Source: JAGNZR01 sp051646055 (GTDB lineage: Bacteria > Fusobacteriota > Fusobacteriia > Fusobacteriales > Fusobacteriaceae). From it: a stretch of 20,750 nt of DNA. A program made the position numbers and the translations under genes. Position 1 is the first letter of the stretch, and each line of letters opens with the position of its first letter. Under the pieces are notes generated by a model, which saw nothing but the letters and a program-made list of their open reading frames with translations, made no database searches and was not told the origin of the DNA. This document shows, piece after piece, positions 12,853-19,763 of the stretch. The stretch spans positions 1-20,750 of the forward strand of contig JBOFCM010000160.1 in the NCBI GenBank assembly GCA_051646055.1. Direction: 5' to 3'.

Positions 12853-13227
12853 ATGAAATTCAAATTTAACCATTTCAACTTTAATGTGCTGGACTATGAA
12901 AAAAGTTTAGATTTTTACAGAGATGCACTGGGACTAGAGATAGTTAGAACTTATGAACCTGAGGATGGAAGCTTTAAGCTATTTTACTTAGGAGATGAGA
13001 ACGGACACTTCACTCTTGAGCTTACATGGCTTTTAGACCGTGAAGAGGCTTATGACCTTGGAGATGAGGAGTTTCACCTGGCTTTTGTAACTGATGATTA
13101 TGAGGGAGCATATAAAAAGCATAAAGAGATGGGGGTTATCTGTTTTGAAAATCCTGAAATGGGAATCTACTTTATAAATGATCCTGACGGTTACTGGATA
13201 GAGATAGTTCCAGAGAAGAAGAGATAA
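12853..13227 (+). CDS. gloA: Glyoxalase I-like VOC protein
   Basis: The 124-residue protein belongs to the vicinal oxygen chelate fold. The predicted metal ligands are in place: His7 (FNHFNFNV), Glu56 (FTLELTW), His75 (EFHLAF) and Glu117 (YWIEIVP), matching lactoylglutathione lyase. DPDGYWIEIVP is the usual C-terminal signature. Methylglyoxal detoxification is the likely role, although fusobacteria may use a thiol other than glutathione, so the true substrate is uncertain. ATG 12853 follows AGGAGGAG. The next gene starts two bases after its stop, so the two are tightly coupled and may act in one pathway. Confidence 0.85.
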   Translation: MKFKFNHFNFNVLDYEKSLDFYRDALGLEIVRTYEPEDGSFKLFYLGDENGHFTLELTWLLDREEAYDLGDEEFHLAFVTDDYEGAYKKHKEMGVICFENPEMGIYFINDPDGYWIEIVPEKKR

Positions 13228-13229
13228 TT

Positions 13230-13967
13230 ATGAAGAGAGAGAAGATAACCTATATATTTAACAGCGGATTTATATATGAAGACTCTAAAAACGTTTTTAT
13301 ATTCGACTTCTATAGAGACTCTTCTAGGAATGAGAATATTGTTCAAAACTATTTAAATGAAGTTTCTAAGGATAAAAAAATCGTGGTTTTTGTTTCCCAT
13401 GGACACCATGACCACTATTCAAAAGATATCTTTAAATGGAGAGAGTTAAGAGAGAATATAACTTATGTCATAAGCAATGATGTAACAGAGGCTTATGATT
13501 TTAGAGATGAGAGAACAAAATTTATAGGAAGAGATGAGAGCATTTTCATATATTCTGGAGTTACTGTTCACTCTTTCGGATCCACAGATATAGGTGTATC
13601 TTTTCTTATAGATACCGGAGATAAAATCTTATTCCACGGTGGGGACCTCAACTGGTGGGATTGGGGAGATGAAGACAATGAAGAGGAGTCCGCTTTCATG
13701 GAGAAGAGCTATAAGAGTATAGTCAAAGATATAAAAACTTACTTGAAATCTAAAACTCTGAATTTGGCATTTTTTCCTGTTGATCCTAGACTAGAAGAGA
13801 GAGCATATAAGGGGGCACTATATTTTATAGATGAAATTGCTCCTGAAAAAATAGTCCCTATGCATTTCGGAGATTACTTTCAGATCTGCGGACAGTTAAA
13901 AGTTCTATGTGAAGATAAAAAGACAGTGGTAGCAGAGATAAAACCAGACGGAAAAGTTGAATTTTAG
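13230..13967 (+). CDS. MBL-fold metallo-hydrolase
   Basis: The 245-residue protein has the full metal motif SHGHHDHYS (H57, H59, D61, H62), the mid-region FHGGDLNWW with the bridging Asp, and PMHFGDYF near the end. It resembles the UlaG-like/beta-lactamase superfamily II group. The N-terminal YIFNSGFIYEDSKNVFIFDFY core is typical. ATG 13230 lies two bases after the glyoxalase-like gene, so it is likely co-translated. Since glyoxalase II is also an MBL enzyme, a partner role in aldehyde detoxification is tempting, but this sequence is not a typical GloB and the substrate is unknown. It is followed by a hairpin inside the first copy of an 87-bp repeat. Confidence 0.85.
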   Translation: MKREKITYIFNSGFIYEDSKNVFIFDFYRDSSRNENIVQNYLNEVSKDKKIVVFVSHGHHDHYSKDIFKWRELRENITYVISNDVTEAYDFRDERTKFIGRDESIFIYSGVTVHSFGSTDIGVSFLIDTGDKILFHGGDLNWWDWGDEDNEEESAFMEKSYKSIVKDIKTYLKSKTLNLAFFPVDPRLEERAYKGALYFIDEIAPEKIVPMHFGDYFQICGQLKVLCEDKKTVVAEIKPDGKVEF

Positions 13968-13970
13968 AAC

Positions 13971-14057
13971 GGCACCGTAAAATCGATTATAACGCATTTT
14001 TAAAAATCCCGGGGAGATTTCCACCTGGGATTTTGTTATATATGATTTTAGAGAGTC
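13971..14057 (+). repeat. 87-bp MITE-like repeat, copy 1 (upstream of htpG)
   Basis: Its first 37 bases match copy 2 (16007-16093) at about 30 positions, including TAAAATCGATTATA, and both end in the identical ATTTTAGAGAGTC. Total length is the same (87) although the middle differs. Ends CCGTAAAAT and ATTTTAGAG are near inverted repeats. The middle carries the terminator hairpin of the upstream gene. Confidence 0.65.
14002..14037 (+). terminator. Terminator after the MBL hydrolase gene
   Basis: Stem AAAATCCC / GGGATTTT with inner G-C pairs (GGGG against CCACC) and a T-rich end, within repeat copy 1. Confidence 0.7.
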
Positions 14058-14067
14058 AAAAAAATTA

Positions 14068-14096
14068 TTGACAAATACTAAAAAAATTGATATAAA
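14068..14096 (+). promoter_or_regulatory. Promoter of htpG
   Basis: TTGACA (14068-14073), a 17-bp spacer and TATAAA (14091-14096): a near-perfect vegetative promoter. Confidence 0.88.
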
Positions 14097-14099
14097 TTA

Positions 14100-14126
14100 T
14101 TAGCCAAGCAAGGCTGAGAGTGCCAA
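14100..14126 (+). promoter_or_regulatory. Degenerate CIRCE (HrcA) operator of htpG
   Basis: TTAGCCAAG-N9-GAGTGCCAA. The consensus is TTAGCACTC-N9-GAGTGCTAA: the right arm matches 8 of 9, the left arm only the first 5, and the 9-base spacing is exact. It covers the expected transcription start, where CIRCE usually lies. An internal AGCC...GGCT dyad is also present. Confidence 0.6.
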
Positions 14127-14142
14127 AAACAGGGAGGAAAAA

Positions 14143-15969
14143 ATGAGAAAAGAACAAAAAAGTTTTCAGGCAGAAACAAAAGAACTTCTAAATTTAATGA
14201 TTCATTCTATCTATACCCATAAGGAGATATTTCTAAGAGAGCTTATTTCGAATGCCTCTGATGCGATAGATAAAGTTAAATTTAAAAGCCTTACTGACTC
14301 TGAAATATTAAAGTCAGGAGAGGAGTTTCAGATAAAGATATCTTCTGATGCAGAAAACAAAAAACTTATAATTGAAGATAACGGAATAGGAATGAGTTAT
14401 GACGAGGTATTGGAAAATATAGGAACCATAGCCAAATCAGGTTCCAAGGCCTTTAAAGATTCTCTTAAAGAGAGTGAGAAAAAAGGTGATACAGATATTA
14501 TAGGACAGTTTGGAGTAGGATTCTATTCAGCATTTATGGTAGCGGATGAAATCACTTTGGAGACAAAATCTCCATACTCTGGAAAGGGAGTAAAGTGGAG
14601 TTCTAAAGGGGATGGAAGTTATGAGATTGAAGAGATAGAAAAAGAGGAGAGAGGAACTAAAATTACTCTTCATATAAGAGAGGAAGAGGAAGATGAGAAA
14701 TATCTTCAGGAGTATCAACTGAAATCTCTTGTAAAAAAATACTCAGACTACGTAAAATACCCTATAATGATTGGGGAAGAGAGAGCAAACTCGACTAAAC
14801 CCATATGGAAAACTTCTAAAAATGAGCTGAACGATGAAAAATATAATGAGTTCTATAAATCTAATTTCCATGACTGGGAAGATCCCCTGCATCATATGCA
14901 TCTAGATATTCAAGGAAGTTTGGAGTATACAGCACTTCTCTATATTCCAGGAAAAGCTCCCTATGATTTTTATACAAGGGATTTCAAAAGAGGACTCCAG
15001 TTATACACAAAAAATGTATTTATAATGGATAGATGTGAAGAGCTTATACCTGAATATTTGAGTTTTGTAAAGGGACTGGTTCAGTGTGATACCCTATCTC
15101 TCAATATATCTAGAGAGATTCTTCAGAAAAATAGTGAGCTTTCTGCTATAGCTAAAAATCTGGAGAAAAAAATTATAGGTGAACTTGAAAAAACTCTTAA
15201 AAACGACAGAGATAAATATATTAAGATCTGGGAGGCTTTCGGCAGAAATATAAAGTATGGAGTCCAGGATATGTTTGGAATGAACAGGGAAAAACTTCAG
15301 AACCTGCTTCTTTTCAAATCATCTAAAAAGGATGAGTATGTGACCTTGAAGGAATACACTGAAAATATGGATGGGGAGCAGAAAGAGATATACTATGTTT
15401 CGGGGGAGGATATCTCAATACTTAAAACTCACCCTAAAGTGAAATCTCTTCTGAACAAGGGATTAGAAGTTCTCTTTTTAACTGATAAGATAGATGAATT
15501 CGCAATAAAATCCATTATGAACTATGAGGAAAAATCTTTTAAATCTGTGAATGATTCTGATTTCAAAATGCCTGAATCAGAGGAAGATGAGAAAAAGACA
15601 AAAGAGCTGGAGGAAAACAATAAAGATCTTCTTGAGAAAATGGCAAAGATTCTCAAGGAAAATGTGAAGGAGATTAAGTTAAGCAACTCTTTAGGAGAGA
15701 GTGCAGTAGCTATCTCTACAAAGGGTCCTGTGTCTCTTGAGATGGAGAAAACTCTTTCTGAAATACCTGGAAACGAGGGTGTCAGAGCCGAGAAAGTTTT
15801 GGAACTAAATCCTGAACATCCTATCTTCAAAAGACTTCAGTCAGCAGAAAAAGATGAGGAGATTAGTGACTTGGCGGACATCCTGTATATTCAAGGGATG
15901 ATGATAGAAGGTTTCCCTATCAAGAATCCAATTGAATTTGTTAATAAGCTAAACAAATACATAAGATAG
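14143..15969 (+). CDS. htpG: Molecular chaperone HtpG (Hsp90)
   Basis: The 608-residue ATP-dependent cytosolic chaperone is of normal family length. The GHKL ATPase motifs are intact: FLRELISNASDAIDK (catalytic Glu33, Asn37), DNGIGMS (Asp79), GTIAKSGSKAF and GQFGVGFYSAFMVAD. The middle domain (about 220-490) has the family segments YIPGKAPYDFY, RGLQLYTKNVFIMD, PEYLSFVKGLVQCDTLSLNISRE with the Arg that contacts ATP, and the C-terminal dimerisation domain completes the protein. The start is ATG 14143 after GGGAGG. It is monocistronic, with its own strong promoter and CIRCE-like operator, and is bounded on both sides by copies of the same 87-bp repeat. Confidence 0.97.
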   Translation: MRKEQKSFQAETKELLNLMIHSIYTHKEIFLRELISNASDAIDKVKFKSLTDSEILKSGEEFQIKISSDAENKKLIIEDNGIGMSYDEVLENIGTIAKSGSKAFKDSLKESEKKGDTDIIGQFGVGFYSAFMVADEITLETKSPYSGKGVKWSSKGDGSYEIEEIEKEERGTKITLHIREEEEDEKYLQEYQLKSLVKKYSDYVKYPIMIGEERANSTKPIWKTSKNELNDEKYNEFYKSNFHDWEDPLHHMHLDIQGSLEYTALLYIPGKAPYDFYTRDFKRGLQLYTKNVFIMDRCEELIPEYLSFVKGLVQCDTLSLNISREILQKNSELSAIAKNLEKKIIGELEKTLKNDRDKYIKIWEAFGRNIKYGVQDMFGMNREKLQNLLLFKSSKKDEYVTLKEYTENMDGEQKEIYYVSGEDISILKTHPKVKSLLNKGLEVLFLTDKIDEFAIKSIMNYEEKSFKSVNDSDFKMPESEEDEKKTKELEENNKDLLEKMAKILKENVKEIKLSNSLGESAVAISTKGPVSLEMEKTLSEIPGNEGVRAEKVLELNPEHPIFKRLQSAEKDEEISDLADILYIQGMMIEGFPIKNPIEFVNKLNKYIR

Positions 15970-16006
15970 AAGCATTATTTTATGTAAAAATAGTTCTTTT
16001 TTATTA

Positions 16007-16093
16007 GGGGCTGTAAAATCGATTATAGTGCATTCCTAAAAATTATATGTGTATTTATATAGGGGAATTCATTTAAAGCTATTTTAGAGAGTC
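16007..16093 (+). repeat. 87-bp MITE-like repeat, copy 2 (downstream of htpG)
   Basis: Same orientation and length as copy 1 (13971-14057). It starts GGGGCTGTAAAATCGATTATA and ends ATTTTAGAGAGTC. CTGTAAAAT and ATTTTAGAG form an imperfect 9-base terminal inverted repeat (8 of 9). The centre differs from copy 1 and has no strong hairpin. Confidence 0.65.
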
Positions 16094-16108
16094 TGTAATT
16101 TTATAGAA

Positions 16109-16148
16109 AAAGAGAGAGAACCTCCATGAGGAACTCTCTCTTTTGTTC
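16109..16148. terminator. Bidirectional terminator between htpG and the 79-aa gene
   Basis: A long hairpin: AAAGAGAGAGAACCTC, loop CAT, GAGGAACTCTCTCTTT. The A-A mismatch is a 2x2 internal loop. T runs flank both sides. Confidence 0.88.
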
Positions 16149-16153
16149 TATAA

Positions 16154-16393
16154 TTACTGTTCTATGATCTCTACAAGTTCCCAGTTCTCTTCAACTTTCT
16201 TAAAGTATCTGATAACCCAGTTTATTTCCAACTTGTCCTTTAATTGATTTATATATTTTACCGCTTCTTCAGGTGCAGGAAAAAATTTTCTACCTTCAAT
16301 AAAGTCATAACTTTCCTCATTGACAACTTTTGTACCTTTGAATATTTCGACCTTAAACTGTTTTTTAAGGCTTTCTCTTTTAGCAAAGTTCAT
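16154..16393 (-). CDS. Conserved-looking 79-aa hypothetical protein
   Basis: The small minus-strand gene starts at ATG 16393 with an excellent AAAGGAGAG site and ends just before a strong terminator. The product (starts MNFAKRESLKKQFKVEIFKG, ends VEENWELVEIIEQ) is charged, has no signal peptide or Cys, and reads like a compact alpha/beta fold: a strand, a loop, a helix (EEAVKYINQLKDKL) and a final strand pair with Trp residues. The family is not recognised. A promoter about 125 bases upstream (16518-16546) would give it a long untranslated leader. Reading frames on the opposite strand in this stretch lack ribosome binding sites. Confidence 0.75.
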   Translation of the reverse strand: MNFAKRESLKKQFKVEIFKGTKVVNEESYDFIEGRKFFPAPEEAVKYINQLKDKLEINWVIRYFKKVEENWELVEIIEQ

Positions 16394-16517
16394 AAATTCT
16401 CTCCTTTTGTTATTATTATGACTGCTGCAATTACAAATCTAATATCATAGGAAAGACACCCAAAGGTACTCTTATAACATTAAAACCTAATTTTTAATAT
16501 ACATAGACCACCTATAT

Positions 16518-16546
16518 ATTATACACCAATTTCGCAGAGATGTACA
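16518..16546 (-). promoter_or_regulatory. Promoter of the 79-aa gene
   Basis: Read on the minus strand: TGTACA (16546-16541), a 17-bp spacer and TATAAT (16523-16518). This gives a 5' leader of roughly 115 bases. Confidence 0.5.
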
Positions 16547-17027
16547 GTTTTTTATCTGTAACTCAAAAGTGTGGTATAAAGTCCCTTTTTAAAATATGTT
16601 TTTCTGTAATTGTTATTAAAGGACTTTAGTCGGAGGAGGAGGGGGATTCATATAGAAATCTAACTTTTTCTCTCTTATTTCCGTTTTAACGATCTAAAAG
16701 TTCTTTTCGATAGATTAATCGAACAAAGTTTTAAGATGCTCTTAAAACTGAAATTACAGATCAGAAAAAATAATTCTTATTCCGTTTTATAACTAATTAA
16801 TAATTATTCAGTAAGATTGAATAACAAAACTGTATATAATGTTAATTATATGATAAGTTATTATTTTTTTAATAATTATTTTGAATAATTATGCTGTTTT
16901 ATGAGAAAACCTGGAGATTTTTTTCTGAAAAATTGCCTCCAGGCTGAAGTTGTGAGCTGTCTCGATAATTTTTAAATATATCGATTAAACTCTTCTTTTG
17001 TTTTCTGTAATTTTTATTATTGGACTT
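16547..17027. other. Gene-free, hairpin-rich AT intergenic region
   Basis: No credible coding frame. It holds several perfect inverted repeats: TTCGAT-N6-ATCGAA (16706-16723), GTTTTAAGA-TGC-TCTTAAAAC (16728-16748), TTATTCA-N7-TGAATAA (16804-16824) and ATAATTATT-TTG-AATAATTAT (16872-16892). A purine run GGAGGAGGAGGGGG (16633-16646) has no start codon after it. Confidence 0.6.
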
Positions 17028-17034
17028 TTAGTAG
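16598..17034. repeat. Imperfect 35-bp direct repeats bracketing the gap
   Basis: TTTTCTGTAATTGTTATTA followed by AAGGACTTTAGT (about 16601-16630) recurs as TTTTCTGTAATTTTTATTA followed by TTGGACTTTTAGT (about 17001-17033). The second copy runs into the stop codon of the nucleoside hydrolase gene. Confidence 0.55.
16906..16943 (-). terminator. Terminator of the nucleoside hydrolase operon
   Basis: Read on the minus strand: CCTGGAG, GCA bulge, ATTTTT, loop CAG, AAAAAT, CTCCAGG, then TTTT. It lies about 85 bases after the nucleoside hydrolase stop. Confidence 0.75.
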
Positions 17035-18005
17035 TTTCTTATTATCATATCCGAGTCATCCTTCTGATTAGGGAAAAGTCTGTGGAAAAACATTTTGAAA
17101 AATCTCTTCTCGTCTACCTCGGTATTGATAAATACATTCTCATCTCTTCTGTAAAAATTTCCCACATCAATCAGAGATTGTCCCATGGCAGGACCACTTT
17201 CTACACACTCTAAATTGCTATAAAATCCTGAGCAGATTGTAGGATCTATAAATTGAGCCACAGCAAGAGGGTCATTTATAACACATCCTAAAGTTCTCTC
17301 TTGCATCCAGTGAAAGTCCACATAGAATCCAGTTATATCGAAAATGAAATCTGCAAGGGGAGAAGGGATCTGTCTGAGATATTCTCTATAGTTAGGAGTG
17401 AGGACTATTTTTCTAGTTACATCTAAAGGAACAAGCTCTATAGGTTTTTTAATACTTTTAAAAACTATATTCACTGATTCTGGATCTACCCAGTAGTTAA
17501 ACTCAGCTACCTGGGAACAGTTCCCGTTGGTTCTGAAAGCTCCCCCCATTGTGATTATTTTTTCAGCTTTTTTCAGAATATCATTTTTCAGCTGAACAGC
17601 TTTTGCCAAATTGGTCAGAGGACCTAAAGCTATGATAGATATGTCTTCATTTTCACTCAGTTTTTCTATTATAAAATTTTCTGCTCCTTTATGAAGAACC
17701 CATTCAGGAAGTTCAATTTTTTCTAGAATCTCTCCCACTCCGTCCATGCCGTGAGTATCCTGGGCAGTGATAAGTTTTCTTTTGATAGGTTGATTGTTTC
17801 CTAAATAGATAGGAATGTCTGTTCTATTTAGAAGTTTCAATACTCTGTAGGCATTGATTCCCCCCAGTTCCACAGGAACATTTCCTGCACAGATTGTTAT
17901 ACCGATTATTTCCAGTTCGGGAGATTTCAGTGCCAGCAGAAGAGCCAGACAATCATCTATCCCAGGATCACAATCTATGATAACTTTTTTCTTTTTCACT
18001 TCCAT
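17028..18005 (-). CDS. Inosine/uridine-type nucleoside hydrolase
   Basis: The 325-residue enzyme splits ribonucleosides into base and ribose for salvage. The N-terminal calcium-binding signature is complete (DCDPGIDD; D11, D13, D17, D18). Other family segments are GNVPVELGGINAYRVLKLL, THGMDG, ALGPLTNLAKA, MGGAFRTNGN and AEFNYWVDPESV. The usual HDP motif that supplies the leaving-group histidine reads NDPLAVA (Asn244-Asp245): the calcium ligand is kept, but the His is Asn, so base preference may differ. The start is ATG 18005 after AAGGAG. It is the last gene of a minus-strand series, 38 bases after the recombinase gene, and is followed by a terminator. Confidence 0.93.
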   Translation of the reverse strand: MEVKKKKVIIDCDPGIDDCLALLLALKSPELEIIGITICAGNVPVELGGINAYRVLKLLNRTDIPIYLGNNQPIKRKLITAQDTHGMDGVGEILEKIELPEWVLHKGAENFIIEKLSENEDISIIALGPLTNLAKAVQLKNDILKKAEKIITMGGAFRTNGNCSQVAEFNYWVDPESVNIVFKSIKKPIELVPLDVTRKIVLTPNYREYLRQIPSPLADFIFDITGFYVDFHWMQERTLGCVINDPLAVAQFIDPTICSGFYSNLECVESGPAMGQSLIDVGNFYRRDENVFINTEVDEKRFFKMFFHRLFPNQKDDSDMIIRNY

Positions 18006-18043
18006 ATTTCTCCTTTTTCCGTAAATTTTATTAACAGTCTTTT

Positions 18044-19024
18044 TTAATCCAGCCTGGGAACAGGGATTTTATCCAGTACCCTTTTCTCCAGAATAGATTT
18101 GGCGTTTATATATACCTCGGTTACTCTTGTATCAGCATGTCCTAAAAAATCCCTGATCTCTAAAATATCCGCTCCGTTGAGGGAGAGTTCTGTGGCTATT
18201 GCATGACGGACATTATGAGGACTTATATCTTTATCTATAATTTTTCCCATATCCTGTATAAGGGAGTAAAGTCCCCGGTAGGACATCTGGGTATTTTTTT
18301 CAAAGGAACTTGGAAAGAGAAACATCTCTTCCAGATCCTCCTTTGAAGGCTGATACATTTTTTCCACATAGTGCTTGTACTTGGCTATTTTTTCTACCAG
18401 GTAATCATGCATAGGTTTATACTGCTCTTTTCCACTTTTGGTTTTTTCCAATTTTATATAATGCTCTCCGTCACGTTTTAAGAGGTGTTTGAACTGGAGA
18501 TTTAGAAGTTCGCTACTCCGCATCCCAGTATAAAAAAGTGTCTGAAGTATAAGGGAGTTTCTGTAACTTTTATCTCCCCTAACAGGATATTTTTCCAGTA
18601 TGGTTTTTATATCCTCGTAGGAAAGCTTCAGTATATTTTCTAAATCTCTAGAAGTTTTAAAAAGCTGGACATGCTTAAAAGGATTGTCTATTCCATTTTT
18701 TTCCAGTTCTCTGTAAAGGGATTTGAGAGATGATATGATTTTATTCACAGAAGTTTTTTTTAGATTTCTCTCGCTGATGAGATGGACAAGATAGTCATCT
18801 ATATCATCCTTCTCTATCTCTGTCATAAGATTTATAAGTTCCTCCTGTCCGATAGGGGTGTCACCCTCATAGACATAGTTGAGAAAATCTTTCAGATAGA
18901 AGAGATAATCCTTGATTGTTTTTTCGCTACGATAAATATCGAATATCGTCTTTTTTTCTTCCCGGGTACGTTTTTTTCTACGGGAAGGTGTCAGGCCGTG
19001 TTCTGGTCGTTCTATAATATCCAT
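18044..19024 (-). CDS. Tyrosine recombinase (XerC/D-type integrase)
   Basis: The 326-residue protein has an N-terminal SAM-like DNA-binding domain (about 28-110) and a C-terminal catalytic domain with all residues: Arg169 (YTGMRSSEL), Lys196 (TKSGK), His270 and Arg273 (SPHNVRHAIAT), His296 (LGHADTRVTEVY) and nucleophile Tyr305. It begins with an unusual basic stretch (about 11-26, RRKKRTREEKK). ATG 19024 follows AGGTGA. It sits inside a row of housekeeping genes with short gaps, with no other phage or integron genes, so a Xer-like chromosomal role is more likely than a mobile integrase. Whether it is the dif-resolving XerC or XerD, or an extra paralogue, cannot be decided here. Confidence 0.9.
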   Translation of the reverse strand: MDIIERPEHGLTPSRRKKRTREEKKTIFDIYRSEKTIKDYLFYLKDFLNYVYEGDTPIGQEELINLMTEIEKDDIDDYLVHLISERNLKKTSVNKIISSLKSLYRELEKNGIDNPFKHVQLFKTSRDLENILKLSYEDIKTILEKYPVRGDKSYRNSLILQTLFYTGMRSSELLNLQFKHLLKRDGEHYIKLEKTKSGKEQYKPMHDYLVEKIAKYKHYVEKMYQPSKEDLEEMFLFPSSFEKNTQMSYRGLYSLIQDMGKIIDKDISPHNVRHAIATELSLNGADILEIRDFLGHADTRVTEVYINAKSILEKRVLDKIPVPRLD

Positions 19025-19066
19025 TCTGTCACCTAAAATCCTATAAGTTTATTTATGGAAAATAAA

Positions 19067-19753
19067 TTATTTTGATAAAATATCTTCTATATTGATCTCT
19101 TTAACAGCTCCCAATTCAAGGTTTCCTAATTCAAGATTTCCAAATTTGATTCTCTTTAGATAAGTTACATCATTGCTTACAGCATGCATCATTTTTTTGA
19201 CTTGATGGAACTTCCCTTCCTGGATATTGAGATAGATTTTATTTTCTGCAACTCTCTCAGCTTGGGCAGGTTTAGTTATATATCCTCCGATATCTACTCC
19301 CGCTTCTAGAAGTTTCATATCACTGTCACTTATGTTCTTTTCAAGTTCCACGTAGTAAATCTTATCCACATGTTTTTTTGGAGAGATAAGTTCATGAGCT
19401 AATTTTCCGTTGTTTGTAAAAAGCAAAAGTCCTACTGTATCTTTATCCAATCTTCCTACAGGGAAAAGATCTTTACGGTTTACCCATTCAGGAAGCAGGT
19501 CCATAACTGTTGGGTCACGATAGTCGTCCACAGCAGTTATATATCCTTCACGTTTATTCATTATATAGTAACGGAACTCCTTATACTCAAGAGTTTTACC
19601 CTCGAACTCCACCTTATCCTGGCCAGGAACTATGTTCTCAGTTACAGTTTTTGCAGGAACACCATTCAGAAATACCAGTCTATTTTTTATCAGGTCCTTC
19701 GTCTCTCTTCTGCTACATATACCGCACTCTACTAAAAATTTATCCAGTCTCAT
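19067..19753 (-). CDS. rsuA: 16S rRNA pseudouridine synthase, RsuA family
   Basis: The 228-residue enzyme isomerises a uridine in 16S rRNA (U516 in E. coli RsuA). The N-terminal S4 RNA-binding domain is MRLDKFLVECGICSRRETKDL to about residue 50. The catalytic motif is GRLDKDTVGLLL with Asp103, and EGKFHQVKKMMHAV is the RsuA-type (not RluB-type) C-terminal motif. The start is ATG 19753 after GAGGAG. It begins ten bases after the photolyase stop, so the genes are cotranscribed. Near the C-terminus, NLELG is repeated twice through a 15-base tandem duplication (19113-19142). Confidence 0.93.
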   Translation of the reverse strand: MRLDKFLVECGICSRRETKDLIKNRLVFLNGVPAKTVTENIVPGQDKVEFEGKTLEYKEFRYYIMNKREGYITAVDDYRDPTVMDLLPEWVNRKDLFPVGRLDKDTVGLLLFTNNGKLAHELISPKKHVDKIYYVELEKNISDSDMKLLEAGVDIGGYITKPAQAERVAENKIYLNIQEGKFHQVKKMMHAVSNDVTYLKRIKFGNLELGNLELGAVKEINIEDILSK

Positions 19754-19763
19754 ATTAACTCCT

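Noticed and set aside
16244..16450. + strand frame opposite the 79-aa gene
   Set aside because: No ribosome binding site; the minus-strand gene has a strong one plus a terminator.
16633..16646. Purine run GGAGGAGGAGGGGG as a ribosome binding site
   Set aside because: No start codon with an open frame follows within range on the + strand.
18044..19024. Prophage or genomic island boundary marked by the recombinase
   Set aside because: Neighbours are housekeeping genes in tight series, and no tRNA, attachment repeat or phage gene is seen.
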